A stretch of 64,000 nucleotides of DNA from Amycolatopsis vancoresmycina (GTDB lineage Bacteria; Actinomycetota; Actinomycetes; Mycobacteriales; Pseudonocardiaceae), in the NCBI RefSeq assembly GCF_000716785.1, contig NZ_JNYY01000031.1, positions 1 to 64,000 on the forward strand, written 5' to 3'. The notes under the pieces were generated by a model. The model saw only the letters and a program-made list of their open reading frames with translations. It did not search any database and was not told where the DNA came from. Position 1 is the first letter of the stretch. Each line of letters starts with the position of its first letter. Positions 8,029 through 16,223 of this stretch are shown here, in pieces. A program made the translations under genes and the position numbers.

Positions 8029-9551
8029 CAGAAGAACCCGAGCGCCTGGTCGGAGTAGGAGACCAGGAGGTTCTTCGTCTGCTGGTAGTGGTCCAGCATC
8101 ATCTTGTGCGTCTCCCGGCCGATCCCGGACGCCTTGTAGCCGCCGAAGGCCGCGTGCGCCGGGTAGGCGTGGTAGTTGTTCACCCAGACGCGGCCCGCCT
8201 GGATGTCGCGGCCGGCGCGGTAGGCGACGTTGCCGTCCCGCGACCAGACACCGGCGCCGAGGCCGTACAGCGTGTCGTTGGCGATCTTGAGCGCGTCGGC
8301 GTAGTCGTCGAACTTCGTCACCGACACGACCGGGCCGAAGATCTCCTCCTGGAAGATCCGCATCTTGTTGTCGCCCGCGAACACCGTCGGCTCGACGTAG
8401 TAGCCGCCGGACAGCTCGCCGCCGAGGTCGCTGCGCGCGCCGCCGGTGAGGATTTCGGCGCCCTCCTGCTTGCCGATGTCGATGTAGGACAGGATCTTCT
8501 CGAGCTGGTCGTTGGACGCCTGCGCGCCGATCATCGTCTCGGTGTCGAGCGGGTGGCCCTGCTTGATCCGGCGGACGCGCTCGACGCCGTCGCCGAGGAA
8601 CCGGTCGTAGATGCCGGACTGGATCAGCGCCCGCGACGGGCAGGTGCACACCTCGCCTTGGTTCAGCGCGAAGAGCGCGAAGCCCTCCTGCGCCTTGTCG
8701 TAGAAGGCGTCGTTCTGCGCGGCGACGTCGTCGAAGAAGATGTTCGGGCTCTTGCCGCCGAGTTCGACGGTGACCGGGATGATGTTCTCGCTGGCGTACT
8801 GCAGGATCAGCCGGCCGGTGGTGGTCTCGCCGGTGAACGCGATCTTGCGGACGCGGTTGCTCGAGGCCAGCGGCTTGCCGGCTTCGACGCCGAAGCCGTT
8901 GACGATGTTGAGCACGCCCGGCGGCAGCAGGTCGCCGATGATCGACACCAGCACGTGGATCGACGCCGGCGTCTGCTCGGCCGGCTTGAGCACCACGGCG
9001 TTGCCCGCGGCCAGCGCCGGCGCGAGCTTCCAGACCGCCATCAGGATCGGGAAGTTCCACGGGATGATCTGGCCGACCACGCCGAGCGGCTCGTGGAAGT
9101 GGTAGGCGACGGTGTTCTCGTCGATCTGCGAGATGCCGCCCTCCTGCGCGCGCAGGGCACCGGCGAAGTAGCGGAAGTGGTCGATGGCGAGCGGGATGTC
9201 GGCGGCGAGGGTCTCGCGGACCGGTTTGCCGTTCTCCCACGACTCGGCGACCGCGATCGCTTCGAGGTGCTGTTCCATCCGGTCGGCGATCTTGAGCAGG
9301 ACGTTCGCGCGCTCTTCGGTCGAGGTCCGGCCCCACGCCGGCGCGGCGCCGTGGGCCGCGTCGAGCGCCTTCTCGACGTCGTCGGCGGTGCCGCGGGCGA
9401 TCTCGCAGAACGTCTTCCCGGTGACGGGCGTCGGGTTCTCGAAGTACTGGCCGCTCGCGGGCGGGACGTACTCGCCGCCGATGTAGTGGTCGTAGCGCGG
9501 TTCGAAGCTGACGACACTGCCTTCGGTGTTCGGTGCGGCGTACTGGACCAT
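8028..9551 (-). CDS. NAD-dependent aldehyde dehydrogenase (ExaC/AdhB type)
   Basis: 507 residues. Oxidises small aldehydes such as acetaldehyde to the acid with NAD+. The Rossmann and catalytic domains are complete: PWNFP around 164-168, the general base E263 in TVELGGKSPN, and the catalytic nucleophile C302 in NQGEVCTCPSR. It ends with the AFGGYKASGIGRE oligomerisation motif. The YHAYPAHAAFGG stretch is typical of the subgroup that travels with DUF779. Translation is coupled to DUF779, and the gene is divergent from a GAF-domain activator, an arrangement known for alcohol/aldehyde-inducible dehydrogenases. Start at ATG 9551. Confidence 0.93.
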   Translation of the reverse strand: MVQYAAPNTEGSVVSFEPRYDHYIGGEYVPPASGQYFENPTPVTGKTFCEIARGTADDVEKALDAAHGAAPAWGRTSTEERANVLLKIADRMEQHLEAIAVAESWENGKPVRETLAADIPLAIDHFRYFAGALRAQEGGISQIDENTVAYHFHEPLGVVGQIIPWNFPILMAVWKLAPALAAGNAVVLKPAEQTPASIHVLVSIIGDLLPPGVLNIVNGFGVEAGKPLASSNRVRKIAFTGETTTGRLILQYASENIIPVTVELGGKSPNIFFDDVAAQNDAFYDKAQEGFALFALNQGEVCTCPSRALIQSGIYDRFLGDGVERVRRIKQGHPLDTETMIGAQASNDQLEKILSYIDIGKQEGAEILTGGARSDLGGELSGGYYVEPTVFAGDNKMRIFQEEIFGPVVSVTKFDDYADALKIANDTLYGLGAGVWSRDGNVAYRAGRDIQAGRVWVNNYHAYPAHAAFGGYKASGIGRETHKMMLDHYQQTKNLLVSYSDQALGFF

Positions 9552-9612
9552 CGTGCCCTGCCTCGTTGCTCGGAGTGACGGTTGACCCTGGTGGCCGCCG
9601 AAGGTAGGTCCG

Positions 9613-9635
9613 GCAACGTTGCACGCGCGTTGCAC
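9613..9635. promoter_or_regulatory. Repeat cluster in dehydrogenase/regulator divergent promoter
   Basis: GCAACGTTGC (9613-9622) is a perfect palindrome, and the heptamer GTTGCAC occurs twice (9618-9624, 9629-9635), exactly 11 bp apart, i.e. one helical turn. This is the natural place for the adjacent GAF-domain regulator to bind; the assignment is inferred. Confidence 0.5.
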
Positions 9636-9660
9636 CGCGGCGAGCAGGCTCTCTACGCTG

Positions 9661-11139
9661 GTGAACGTGGCAGAGACGCCCGAACCGGAGCTGCTGCGCG
9701 ACCCCGAGTCGTACGCGCGGCTGCTGGCGCACGTCCGGGCCGCGGTGCTGGCCGGCGTGCCCGGCCCGCGTTCGCCACGCTCCGTGGTTTCCGCCTCCTG
9801 GGACCGCTCGCTCGCCGCCCACGTCGACCCGGACGCGGGCGAGGCGCCGTTCGTGTACGACGGCGACGCGCTGGCCGCCCTCCGCGAGGCCCACCCGCTG
9901 GCGCCGGTGCTGCCGGTGCTGCGGCAGATGCTGGTGAGCATCGCCGACGACGCCGAGCACGTGATGATCGTGACCGACGCCGACGGCCTGATCCTCTGGC
10001 GCGAGGGCGCGGCCGGGCAACTGGTGCGCGGCGACCGCGTCGGCCTCACCGAGGGCACGCGGTGGAGCGAGGCGGCGATCGGCACGAACGCCATGGGCAC
10101 GGCACTGGCCACCGGCGAACCGGTGCAGATCCACTCGGCCGAGCACCTGGTCCGGCGCTACCACACGTGGACGTGCGCGGCGGCGCCGGTGCGCGACCCC
10201 GAGACCGGCGCGCTGCTGGGGTCGATCGACGTCAGCGGCCCGCTGCGCACGGTCCACCCGGCGATGATCTCGCTGGTCACGGCGACGGCGCAGCTCGCGG
10301 AAGGGCAGCTGCGCGCCCAGCTGGCGGTCCGCGACGAGCGGCTGCGGCGGGTCAACATGCCGCACCTGGCCGCGCTGCGCGGCCGCCCGGGCGCGCTGCT
10401 TTCGGCGGCCGGGCGGGTGCTCGCCGCGGAGTCGTGCACCCTGCCGTCCACAGTGGACATCCGGCGCGGCGGCGGGACGGTCGCCCTGCCCGACGGCCGC
10501 CTCGCCACGGTCGAGCCCCTGGCAGAGGGCTACCTACTGCGACTGTCGGCGGCACCCGGCACCCACCGGGCCCGGCTGCGCCTGGAGTACCTGTCCGACG
10601 GCACCCATTCGACCACTGTGGACGGTCGCGAGATCCCGGTGACGTTGCGGCACGCGGAGATACTGACGCTGCTGGCCCTGCACCCGAACGGGCTCTCGGC
10701 GGAACGCCTGGCGCTGCAGCTCTACGGCGAGACCGGCAACCCGGTGACGGTCCGCGCGGAGATCCACCGGCTGCGTTCGCAGCTGGGCGCGTCGGTGGTG
10801 CAGACCCGCCCGTACCGCCTGGCGGCCGACGTCGACGCCGACTTCCTCCGGGCCCGCACGGCGTTGCGGTCCGGCACGCCGGACGGCGTCCTGCGCGACT
10901 TCCGCGGGCCGCTGCTGCCGGAGTCCGAAGCGCCGGCGATCCGCGAGGAACGGGAGACGCTGACCGCGCAGGTGCGTCAGGTGGCCCTGAACAGCCGCGA
11001 CCCGGCCGTGCTGTGGTCGTTCTGGGAGACGGCCTGCGGAGCCGACGACTTCGCGGTGCTCGACGCGCTGCTGCGGACGCTCCCGCCGGCCGACCCGCGG
11101 CGGGCCGCCGTGACGGCCCACCGCGCGCGGCTCGCCTGA
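9661..11139 (+). CDS. GAF-domain transcriptional regulator of the aldehyde dehydrogenase genes
   Basis: About 492 residues. The N-terminal half (about 70-240) carries the GAF-like sensor of AcoR-type activators: HVMIVTDADGLILWREG, then LTEGTRWSEAAIGTNAMGTA, the signature of this group. There is no AAA+ (sigma-54) domain. Instead a winged-helix/OmpR-like region (about 320-390: TLRHAEILTLLALHPNGLS and ETGNPVTVRAEIHRLRSQLG) follows, and then a helical tail. It is divergent from the dehydrogenase/DUF779 pair and probably activates it in response to alcohol or aldehyde. GTG 9661 is chosen; GTG 9667 or a TTG at 9619 are alternatives. Confidence 0.82.
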   Translation: MNVAETPEPELLRDPESYARLLAHVRAAVLAGVPGPRSPRSVVSASWDRSLAAHVDPDAGEAPFVYDGDALAALREAHPLAPVLPVLRQMLVSIADDAEHVMIVTDADGLILWREGAAGQLVRGDRVGLTEGTRWSEAAIGTNAMGTALATGEPVQIHSAEHLVRRYHTWTCAAAPVRDPETGALLGSIDVSGPLRTVHPAMISLVTATAQLAEGQLRAQLAVRDERLRRVNMPHLAALRGRPGALLSAAGRVLAAESCTLPSTVDIRRGGGTVALPDGRLATVEPLAEGYLLRLSAAPGTHRARLRLEYLSDGTHSTTVDGREIPVTLRHAEILTLLALHPNGLSAERLALQLYGETGNPVTVRAEIHRLRSQLGASVVQTRPYRLAADVDADFLRARTALRSGTPDGVLRDFRGPLLPESEAPAIREERETLTAQVRQVALNSRDPAVLWSFWETACGADDFAVLDALLRTLPPADPRRAAVTAHRARLA

Positions 11140-11143
11140 GCCG

Positions 11144-12118
11144 TCAGGGCTCCAGGTCGCTCATCCCCCGGCCACTGGCCACGTCGAACGGCACGGAGGC
11201 CTGGTCGTGAACGATCACCCAGCCGTCGCCGGTGTGCCGGAAGACGAACGTGGCCCGGACCCACATGCCGTCCGTCACGACCCCGTTCTTCAGGGTGCCG
11301 CTGACCCGGCCGAAGCCGTGCCCGACGGCGAGGTCCCCGCTGACGTCGACGGTCAGGCCGCGCAGCTCGTAGTCCACCTTTTCGAAGACAGCGAACACCT
11401 TCGCCCAGTTCTCCAGCTTCGCGTCGACGCCCACGTGCTGCAGCGGCGGTTCGACGTCGTAGGAGACGACGTCCGGTGCGTAGCTGCGCCTCAGCGCCTC
11501 GAGGTCCTTGGCCCGCAGGCCGTCGACGATCGCGTCGAGCCGTTGCCGGATCGCGGCTCCGGCGTCCCCATGCCGCAGGGTGGCGAGCGCGGTGCTCCAG
11601 GCGACGACGTGGTCGAGCAGCAGGTCCAGCGCGGCGAGCTGGTGGCCGCCCGGCTTGAACTCGGTGCGGTTCTCGAATTCGGTCGCCAGCGGCAGCGTGA
11701 CCTGTGGGGCCACATCGGCGAGCTGCAGGGCCCCGCAGACGAGCCGCAGCTGCTCGACCGAGCGGGCCCCGCCGGCACCGCCGTACGAGACGAACCCGGC
11801 CGCCTTCGTGTTCCATTCGACGTGCACGTGGTCCAGGGCGTTCTTGAGCACCCCGGGCACGGAGTGGTGGTACTCCGGCGTGACGAACACGAACCCGTCG
11901 CACGCGGCGACGGTGGCGGCCCAGGCCCGGGTGCGTTCGTCCCGGTACTGCCCGGAGAAGCCCGGCGGCTCCTCGAGGTGCGGCAGCGGGTGGTCACGCA
12001 GGTCGACGAGCGCGAACTCGGCGTCCACCCGGTCCACGGCCCGTTCGTGGACCCAGCGGGCCACCTGGTCGCCCAGGCGGCCGGGGCGGGTGCTGCCGAG
12101 CACGATCCCGATCTTCAT
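11144..12118 (-). CDS. NAD(P)H-dependent FMN reductase fused to a SnoaL-like domain
   Basis: 324 residues with two domains. Residues 1 to about 175 are an NADPH-dependent FMN reductase (flavodoxin fold): KIGIVLGSTRPGR phosphate loop, TPEYHHSVPGVLKNALDHV flavin-binding motif, and YGGAGGARSVEQLR. Residues about 195-320 are a SnoaL/DUF4440-like cystatin-fold domain: RQRLDAIVDGLRAKDLEALRRSYAPD, KLENWAKVF, VRATFVFRHTGDGWVIVHDQAS. The reductase part alone is usually about 180 aa, so the fusion is clear and in one uninterrupted frame. It is divergent from the SGNH hydrolase gene across an operator-like palindrome. The SnoaL part may bind a small substrate reduced by the flavin domain; that is inference. 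Confidence 0.87.
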   Translation of the reverse strand: MKIGIVLGSTRPGRLGDQVARWVHERAVDRVDAEFALVDLRDHPLPHLEEPPGFSGQYRDERTRAWAATVAACDGFVFVTPEYHHSVPGVLKNALDHVHVEWNTKAAGFVSYGGAGGARSVEQLRLVCGALQLADVAPQVTLPLATEFENRTEFKPGGHQLAALDLLLDHVVAWSTALATLRHGDAGAAIRQRLDAIVDGLRAKDLEALRRSYAPDVVSYDVEPPLQHVGVDAKLENWAKVFAVFEKVDYELRGLTVDVSGDLAVGHGFGRVSGTLKNGVVTDGMWVRATFVFRHTGDGWVIVHDQASVPFDVASGRGMSDLEP

Positions 12119-12189
12119 CGTCGTTCTCCCCTGTTCGGTTGCTTCCGCCAGTACGACGAAATAGCCCGCGGGAGTGTGAGGCGGCCGAA

Positions 12190-12225
12190 GTAGACACCGT
12201 CTACAGAAGTTTGATAGACAGTGTC
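12190..12225. promoter_or_regulatory. Palindromic operator pair, probably TetR-bound
   Basis: GTAGAC-ACC-GTCTAC (12190-12204) is a perfect 6+6 bp palindrome, and GACA-G-TGTC (12217-12225) is a second, shorter one with a shared TAGACA core. Their centres are 24 bp apart in the divergent gap between the FMN-reductase fusion and the SGNH/TetR genes. The TetR-family gene at 13034 is the nearest candidate binder. Confidence 0.5.
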
Positions 12226-12257
12226 GGCAAGGTGAACTGCGGGTTACGGAGACCGGA

Positions 12258-13055
12258 ATGAACTACCACCGCTTCGTCGTCGTCGGCGACAGCTGCGCCG
12301 AAGGACTCGACGACCCGTACCCCGGCAGCCACCAGTACCGCGGCTGGGCCGACTTCGTCGCCGCGCGGCTGGCGGAGGACGAACCCCGCTTCCGCTACGC
12401 CAACCTCGCCGTCCGCGGACGGCGGCTCGACCAGATCGTGCCCGAGCAGATCCCCGCGGCCACCCGGCTGGCACCCGACCTCGTCGCGCTCTTCGGCGGC
12501 GGCAACGACGTCATGAGCCGGGGCTGGGACGCGCGCACGGTCGCCCGCCGGGTCGACGCCGCCATCCGCGCCTGCACCGAAATCGCGCCCGTCGTCGTCA
12601 CCTTCACGCTCAGCGACGTCTCCCGCCGGATGCCGCTGGGCAGCCGGATGCGGCCGCGGATCGTCGCGCTCAACGAAGCCATCCGCGAGGCGGCCGTCAG
12701 CTACGGGGCCCAGCTCATCGACCTGTGGCCGGACCCGGCCGTCACCGATTCGCGGTACTTCGGCGCCGACCGGCTCCACCTCTCGGAGCACGGCCACCGC
12801 CGGCTCGCCGCGTACGTCCTCGCCCGGCTCGGCCTCGGCCACGACCCGGCCTGGCTCGCCCCGCTGCCCGGCGCCGCGGCCCCCGGCAGCCGGCGCGCCG
12901 ACCTGCAGTGGCTGCTGCGCGAGGTCCTGCCGGTCGCCGTGACGCGCACGCGCAACCGGCTGATCGGCCGCCAGCCCGGCGACGGCTTCCTCCCGAAGCG
13001 CCCCGACCTGCTCCCGATGACCCTGGACGAGGCGTGGGCACCCGGCAACGCCTGA
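12258..13055 (+). CDS. SGNH/GDSL-family hydrolase
   Basis: 265 residues, no signal peptide, so probably a cytoplasmic esterase/lipase-like enzyme. The four SGNH blocks are visible: GDS at 10-12 (nucleophile S12), a block II-like region around VRGRR (52-56), GGND with N83, and D171-x-x-H174 in DRLHLSEHG. A C-terminal arginine-rich tail (about 210-265) is longer than the minimal family fold. The end overlaps the TetR start by 22 bp, forming an operon. Substrate unknown. Confidence 0.87.
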   Translation: MNYHRFVVVGDSCAEGLDDPYPGSHQYRGWADFVAARLAEDEPRFRYANLAVRGRRLDQIVPEQIPAATRLAPDLVALFGGGNDVMSRGWDARTVARRVDAAIRACTEIAPVVVTFTLSDVSRRMPLGSRMRPRIVALNEAIREAAVSYGAQLIDLWPDPAVTDSRYFGADRLHLSEHGHRRLAAYVLARLGLGHDPAWLAPLPGAAAPGSRRADLQWLLREVLPVAVTRTRNRLIGRQPGDGFLPKRPDLLPMTLDEAWAPGNA

Positions 13056-13591
13056 TCGACACCGCATCCGAGCTCCTCGCCGAGGAAGGCGTCGACGCGG
13101 TGACGCTGCGCGGGATCGCGAAGGCCGCCGGCGTTTCGCACGGCGCGCCGCTGCGGCACTTCTCCGGCCGCGCCGAGCTGCTGTCCGCCGTCGCGACCCG
13201 CGGGTACGCCGCCCTGCTCGCCCGCCGGGAAACGCTGCCGGGAACGTCACCGCGGGAGCGGCTCACCGCGGCCTGCCACAGCTACCTCGACTTCGCGCTG
13301 AACCACCCGGCGATGTTCGAGCTGATGTTCCGCCGCGACCTGGTCGACGCGGACGACCCGGCGCTCTCGGCGGCGGCGAGCGCGGTGTTCGACACCTTCG
13401 CCGTGCTGGTGGCGGCGGTGCCGACGCCGCTCGCGCGGTCCGGCGCCGACCTGCGGCTCGTCGCCGCGTCGCTGTGGGCCGCACTGCACGGCCTCGCCCA
13501 GCTGTGGCTGTGGGGCGGCCTGGCGGGCGCGAGCTTCGCGCCGTCGCCCGAAGCCGCGCTGGCCGTCACGCTCGACGCGTACCTCGGCTGA
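13034..13591 (+). CDS. TetR/AcrR-family transcriptional regulator
   Basis: 185 residues from GTG 13034, inside the end of the SGNH gene. The HTH (about 8-55) reads TRQRLIDTASELL, then LRGIAKAAGVSHGAPLRHF. The C-terminal domain (NHPAMFELMFRRDL, HGLAQLWLWGGL) is the WHG/TetR_C_33 type. Earlier in-frame starts would extend it far into the SGNH frame without a TetR homologous part. It likely controls its own operon and perhaps the divergent FMN reductase via the palindromes at 12190-12225. The 3' end overlaps the convergent GNAT gene by 26 bp. Confidence 0.83.
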   Translation: MGTRQRLIDTASELLAEEGVDAVTLRGIAKAAGVSHGAPLRHFSGRAELLSAVATRGYAALLARRETLPGTSPRERLTAACHSYLDFALNHPAMFELMFRRDLVDADDPALSAAASAVFDTFAVLVAAVPTPLARSGADLRLVAASLWAALHGLAQLWLWGGLAGASFAPSPEAALAVTLDAYLG

Positions 13592-14582
13592 GGAGCGCGT
13601 CGAGGTCCTGCTGAACGGCGATCACGGCCGGCAGCGAGCCGAGGCCGAGTTCGCGGTTGACCCGGATCATGTGCGCGTTCTCCGCACCTGTCGTAGTGCT
13701 GATCCGCCGGAGCCCGGGCCGCTCGGCGACCAGCCACCGGATCATGTGCGCCTTGACGCAGCGCCCCAGACCGTGCCCGCGGTGCCCGGCGAGCACCGCG
13801 GTGTCCCGCTGGTAACCCCAGTCCGGCCGGCGCGGGTGCACGCACACTTCGGTGAACCCGGCGACCTCCCCGGTTTCCTGGTGAACCGCGGCGACGATCC
13901 GCTGTTCGAGGCCCTGCGACCGAGCTTCGGCTTCGGCCGCGCGCACCCGCTCCGCCGTCCACGCCGGCCACTGGAAGCCCGAGCCCCCGAGCGGAGCGTC
14001 GTGAATCGCCGCCCGTGCGCGGGCGTAGGAATCGAGCAAGGCGTCCGGGGCCGCACCCGCCCACCGCACCACCCGGTAGCCCACCGGGACGGTCACGTCC
14101 CAGCGCGACCGGTCGGCTTCGGCGACGACCAGTGCCTGCCGCACGATCGTCCGCACCGGCCGGAAGCCGAGCGCCTCGGCCCACGGCTCCCCGGCGGACC
14201 CCGCGACGACCTGCCAGCCTTCGACGCTCCGGCGGTCCCGCGCGCGCAGTTCCGGCAGCACCGCGTGCAGCAACGCGGTACCGATCCCCGAGCGCCGCGC
14301 AGCCGGGTGCACGACGACGTCGACCAGCCCGATTCCGCGGTTTTCGGCTTCGAGGAAGTGCACCTCGGCGAACGCGACGAGCTCGTTGCCGCGGTACGCC
14401 ACCCATTGCGCGGCCTCCCCCATCCCCGGCAGCGGCCTCGCCAGCCGTCCGGCCAGCTCGCCGGGCGGCAGCACGGGTTCCCCGGGCCGGTCGGTTTCCC
14501 GGCTCGCCGCGAGCACGGCGTGGTAGGCGGCAAATCCCGCCTCGGTGGCCGACAGCGGGTCGAAGCGTTCGATCGTCACCAT
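13566..14582 (-). CDS. Double-GNAT N-acetyltransferase
   Basis: 338 residues with two GNAT folds. The first (about 1-160) has the acetyl-CoA loop VVVHPAARRSGIGTALL. The second (about 165-330) has a diverged version, TAVLAGHRGHGLGRCVKAHMIRWL, followed by TTTGAENAHMIRVNRELGL, the usual end of mycothiol-synthase-like and aminoglycoside-type tandem GNATs. It lacks anything that identifies the substrate. Start at ATG 14582. Confidence 0.83.
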   Translation of the reverse strand: MVTIERFDPLSATEAGFAAYHAVLAASRETDRPGEPVLPPGELAGRLARPLPGMGEAAQWVAYRGNELVAFAEVHFLEAENRGIGLVDVVVHPAARRSGIGTALLHAVLPELRARDRRSVEGWQVVAGSAGEPWAEALGFRPVRTIVRQALVVAEADRSRWDVTVPVGYRVVRWAGAAPDALLDSYARARAAIHDAPLGGSGFQWPAWTAERVRAAEAEARSQGLEQRIVAAVHQETGEVAGFTEVCVHPRRPDWGYQRDTAVLAGHRGHGLGRCVKAHMIRWLVAERPGLRRISTTTGAENAHMIRVNRELGLGSLPAVIAVQQDLDALLSRGTRRA

Positions 14583-14653
14583 CCCGCCAGTGTCCAGGCC
14601 GACACGCCGACCCGGTCCGCGCGCCCGAACACGTGATCGAATACCCTCTCCGC

Positions 14654-15373
14654 ATGACCGAGTCAGACCCGCAGCTCGAGCGCATCCGCAAGCTGCTGGC
14701 GAAGGCCGAAGACCCGGCGGTCACCGAGGCGGAAGCCGAGGCGTACAACCAGAAGGCCGCCGAGCTCGTCGCGCGCTACGGCATCGACCAGGCGATGCTC
14801 GCCGCGGCCGGCGCCGCCGCCGACGAGATCGGCACGCTGAAGATCCCGATGAACGACCCGTACAGCCGCGACAAGGCGAGCCTGCTGACGTCGGTCGCGT
14901 ACCCGCTGCGCTGCCGGACCCTGCTGCACCGCTACGGCCAGAAGGTCGACAGCGTCACGGTGTTCGGCTACCGGTCCGACCTCGGCCGGGTGGAGCTGCT
15001 GTTCACCAGCCTGCTGCTGCAGGCGAGCACGCAGCTGACGCGCGTCCGCCCCGACGGGTTCTTCCTTGGCGAATCCCTGGCGGCGTACCGGCGCACGTGG
15101 CTGCACGGCTTCGCCCGCGCGGTCCACGAGCGCCTCACGCACGCCGAGCAGGAAGCGGTCCGCACGGCGCCGCCCGGCCCGCGCTCGGCGGAGCTGGTGG
15201 TCCGCGACCGCGCCCAGCTGGTCCAGCACGCGTTCGACGCCGAGTACGGCGACCTGCGCGCGGCCGCACCCCGCCGGCTGTCCGGCAGCGGCTACCACGA
15301 CGGCCACGACGCGGGCACCCGCGCGAACCTCGACCCGTCGGCGATCACCCGCCGTACGAAGGCGTTGCGCTGA
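14654..15373 (+). CDS. DUF2786-domain protein
   Basis: 239 residues. The N-terminal 45 residues (ERIRKLLAKAEDP, EAEAYNQKAAELVARYGID) are the DUF2786 helical domain. The rest (about 60-239) is the alpha/beta region usually found with it, ending in SGYHDGHDAGTRANL. Family function is unknown; related proteins occur in phages and actinobacterial chromosomes. It is divergent from the double-GNAT gene with 71 bp between. Confidence 0.8.
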   Translation: MTESDPQLERIRKLLAKAEDPAVTEAEAEAYNQKAAELVARYGIDQAMLAAAGAAADEIGTLKIPMNDPYSRDKASLLTSVAYPLRCRTLLHRYGQKVDSVTVFGYRSDLGRVELLFTSLLLQASTQLTRVRPDGFFLGESLAAYRRTWLHGFARAVHERLTHAEQEAVRTAPPGPRSAELVVRDRAQLVQHAFDAEYGDLRAAAPRRLSGSGYHDGHDAGTRANLDPSAITRRTKALR

Positions 15374-15426
15374 AGGTCGCCCGGATGCCGCTATCCCGAG
15401 CTTGAGCTTTTCGCTTCACTGGGCGG

Positions 15427-16164
15427 ATGCGCGTTGTCGATCTTGCCACCCGCCCGGATCTCCTCGACCCCGCGCTGAGCCTCGGCGACGTCGGCGGCCC
15501 GTTCATCTACCAGGGCGCGAGCGGCAGGCTGATCACCGGCGAGCGGTTCCGGCGCCTGTGGGCCCGGTACTTCCTGATCGCACTGGACGACGACGGCACC
15601 CCGATGGCCCGCGCGCTGGCGGTCCCGCTGGCGTACCCGGCCCCGGACCGCACCGAGCTCCCGGACCACGGCTGGGACCAGGCGATCGAGTGGGCGGCCC
15701 ACGACCTCCTGGACGGCCGCGCACCGAACGCGTTGTGCGCACTGGAAGTCGTGATCGCCCCGCACCTGCGCGGCACCGGGCTGGCGGCCCCGATGCTGAC
15801 GGCGTTGAAGGCCCGGGCGGCGGAAACGGGCCTGCGCAAGCTGATCGTGTCGGTCCGCCCGATCGGCAAGGAGGCCGAGCCGAAGGTCCCGATGCCGGAG
15901 TACGCGGCCCGCCGCCGTCCGGACGGTTTGCTTGCGGACCGCTGGCTGCGCACGCACGAGCGCCTGGGCGCACGGGTGGTGAAGGTGTGCCCGTTCGCGG
16001 TGACGCTGGCGGGTTCCCTGGCCGACTGGCACGACTGGACGGGCGTGAAGCTGCAGGACGGCGAGAACCTCGTCCCGGGAGCAATCGCCCCGGTGCACGC
16101 CTCGACCGAGTACGACACGGCGACGTACGTCGAGCCGAACGTCTGGATGGAACACCCGATGTAG
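15427..16164 (+). CDS. GNAT-like N-acetyltransferase
   Basis: 245 residues. The central part (about 90-150) carries a GNAT core: CALEVVIAPHLRGTGLAAPMLTAL gives the RGTGLA acetyl-CoA pyrophosphate loop. The flanking regions (HDWTGVKLQDGENLVPGAI near the end) are typical of a long GNAT-like family in actinomycetes without an assigned substrate. It lies 53 bp after the DUF2786 gene and may be cotranscribed with it. Confidence 0.75.
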   Translation: MRVVDLATRPDLLDPALSLGDVGGPFIYQGASGRLITGERFRRLWARYFLIALDDDGTPMARALAVPLAYPAPDRTELPDHGWDQAIEWAAHDLLDGRAPNALCALEVVIAPHLRGTGLAAPMLTALKARAAETGLRKLIVSVRPIGKEAEPKVPMPEYAARRRPDGLLADRWLRTHERLGARVVKVCPFAVTLAGSLADWHDWTGVKLQDGENLVPGAIAPVHASTEYDTATYVEPNVWMEHPM

Positions 16165-16223
16165 GACTGCTTAACGATCCGTCCAGTTACCTTCACTTGT
16201 TCTGATAGGACCGCTGCGGCACC

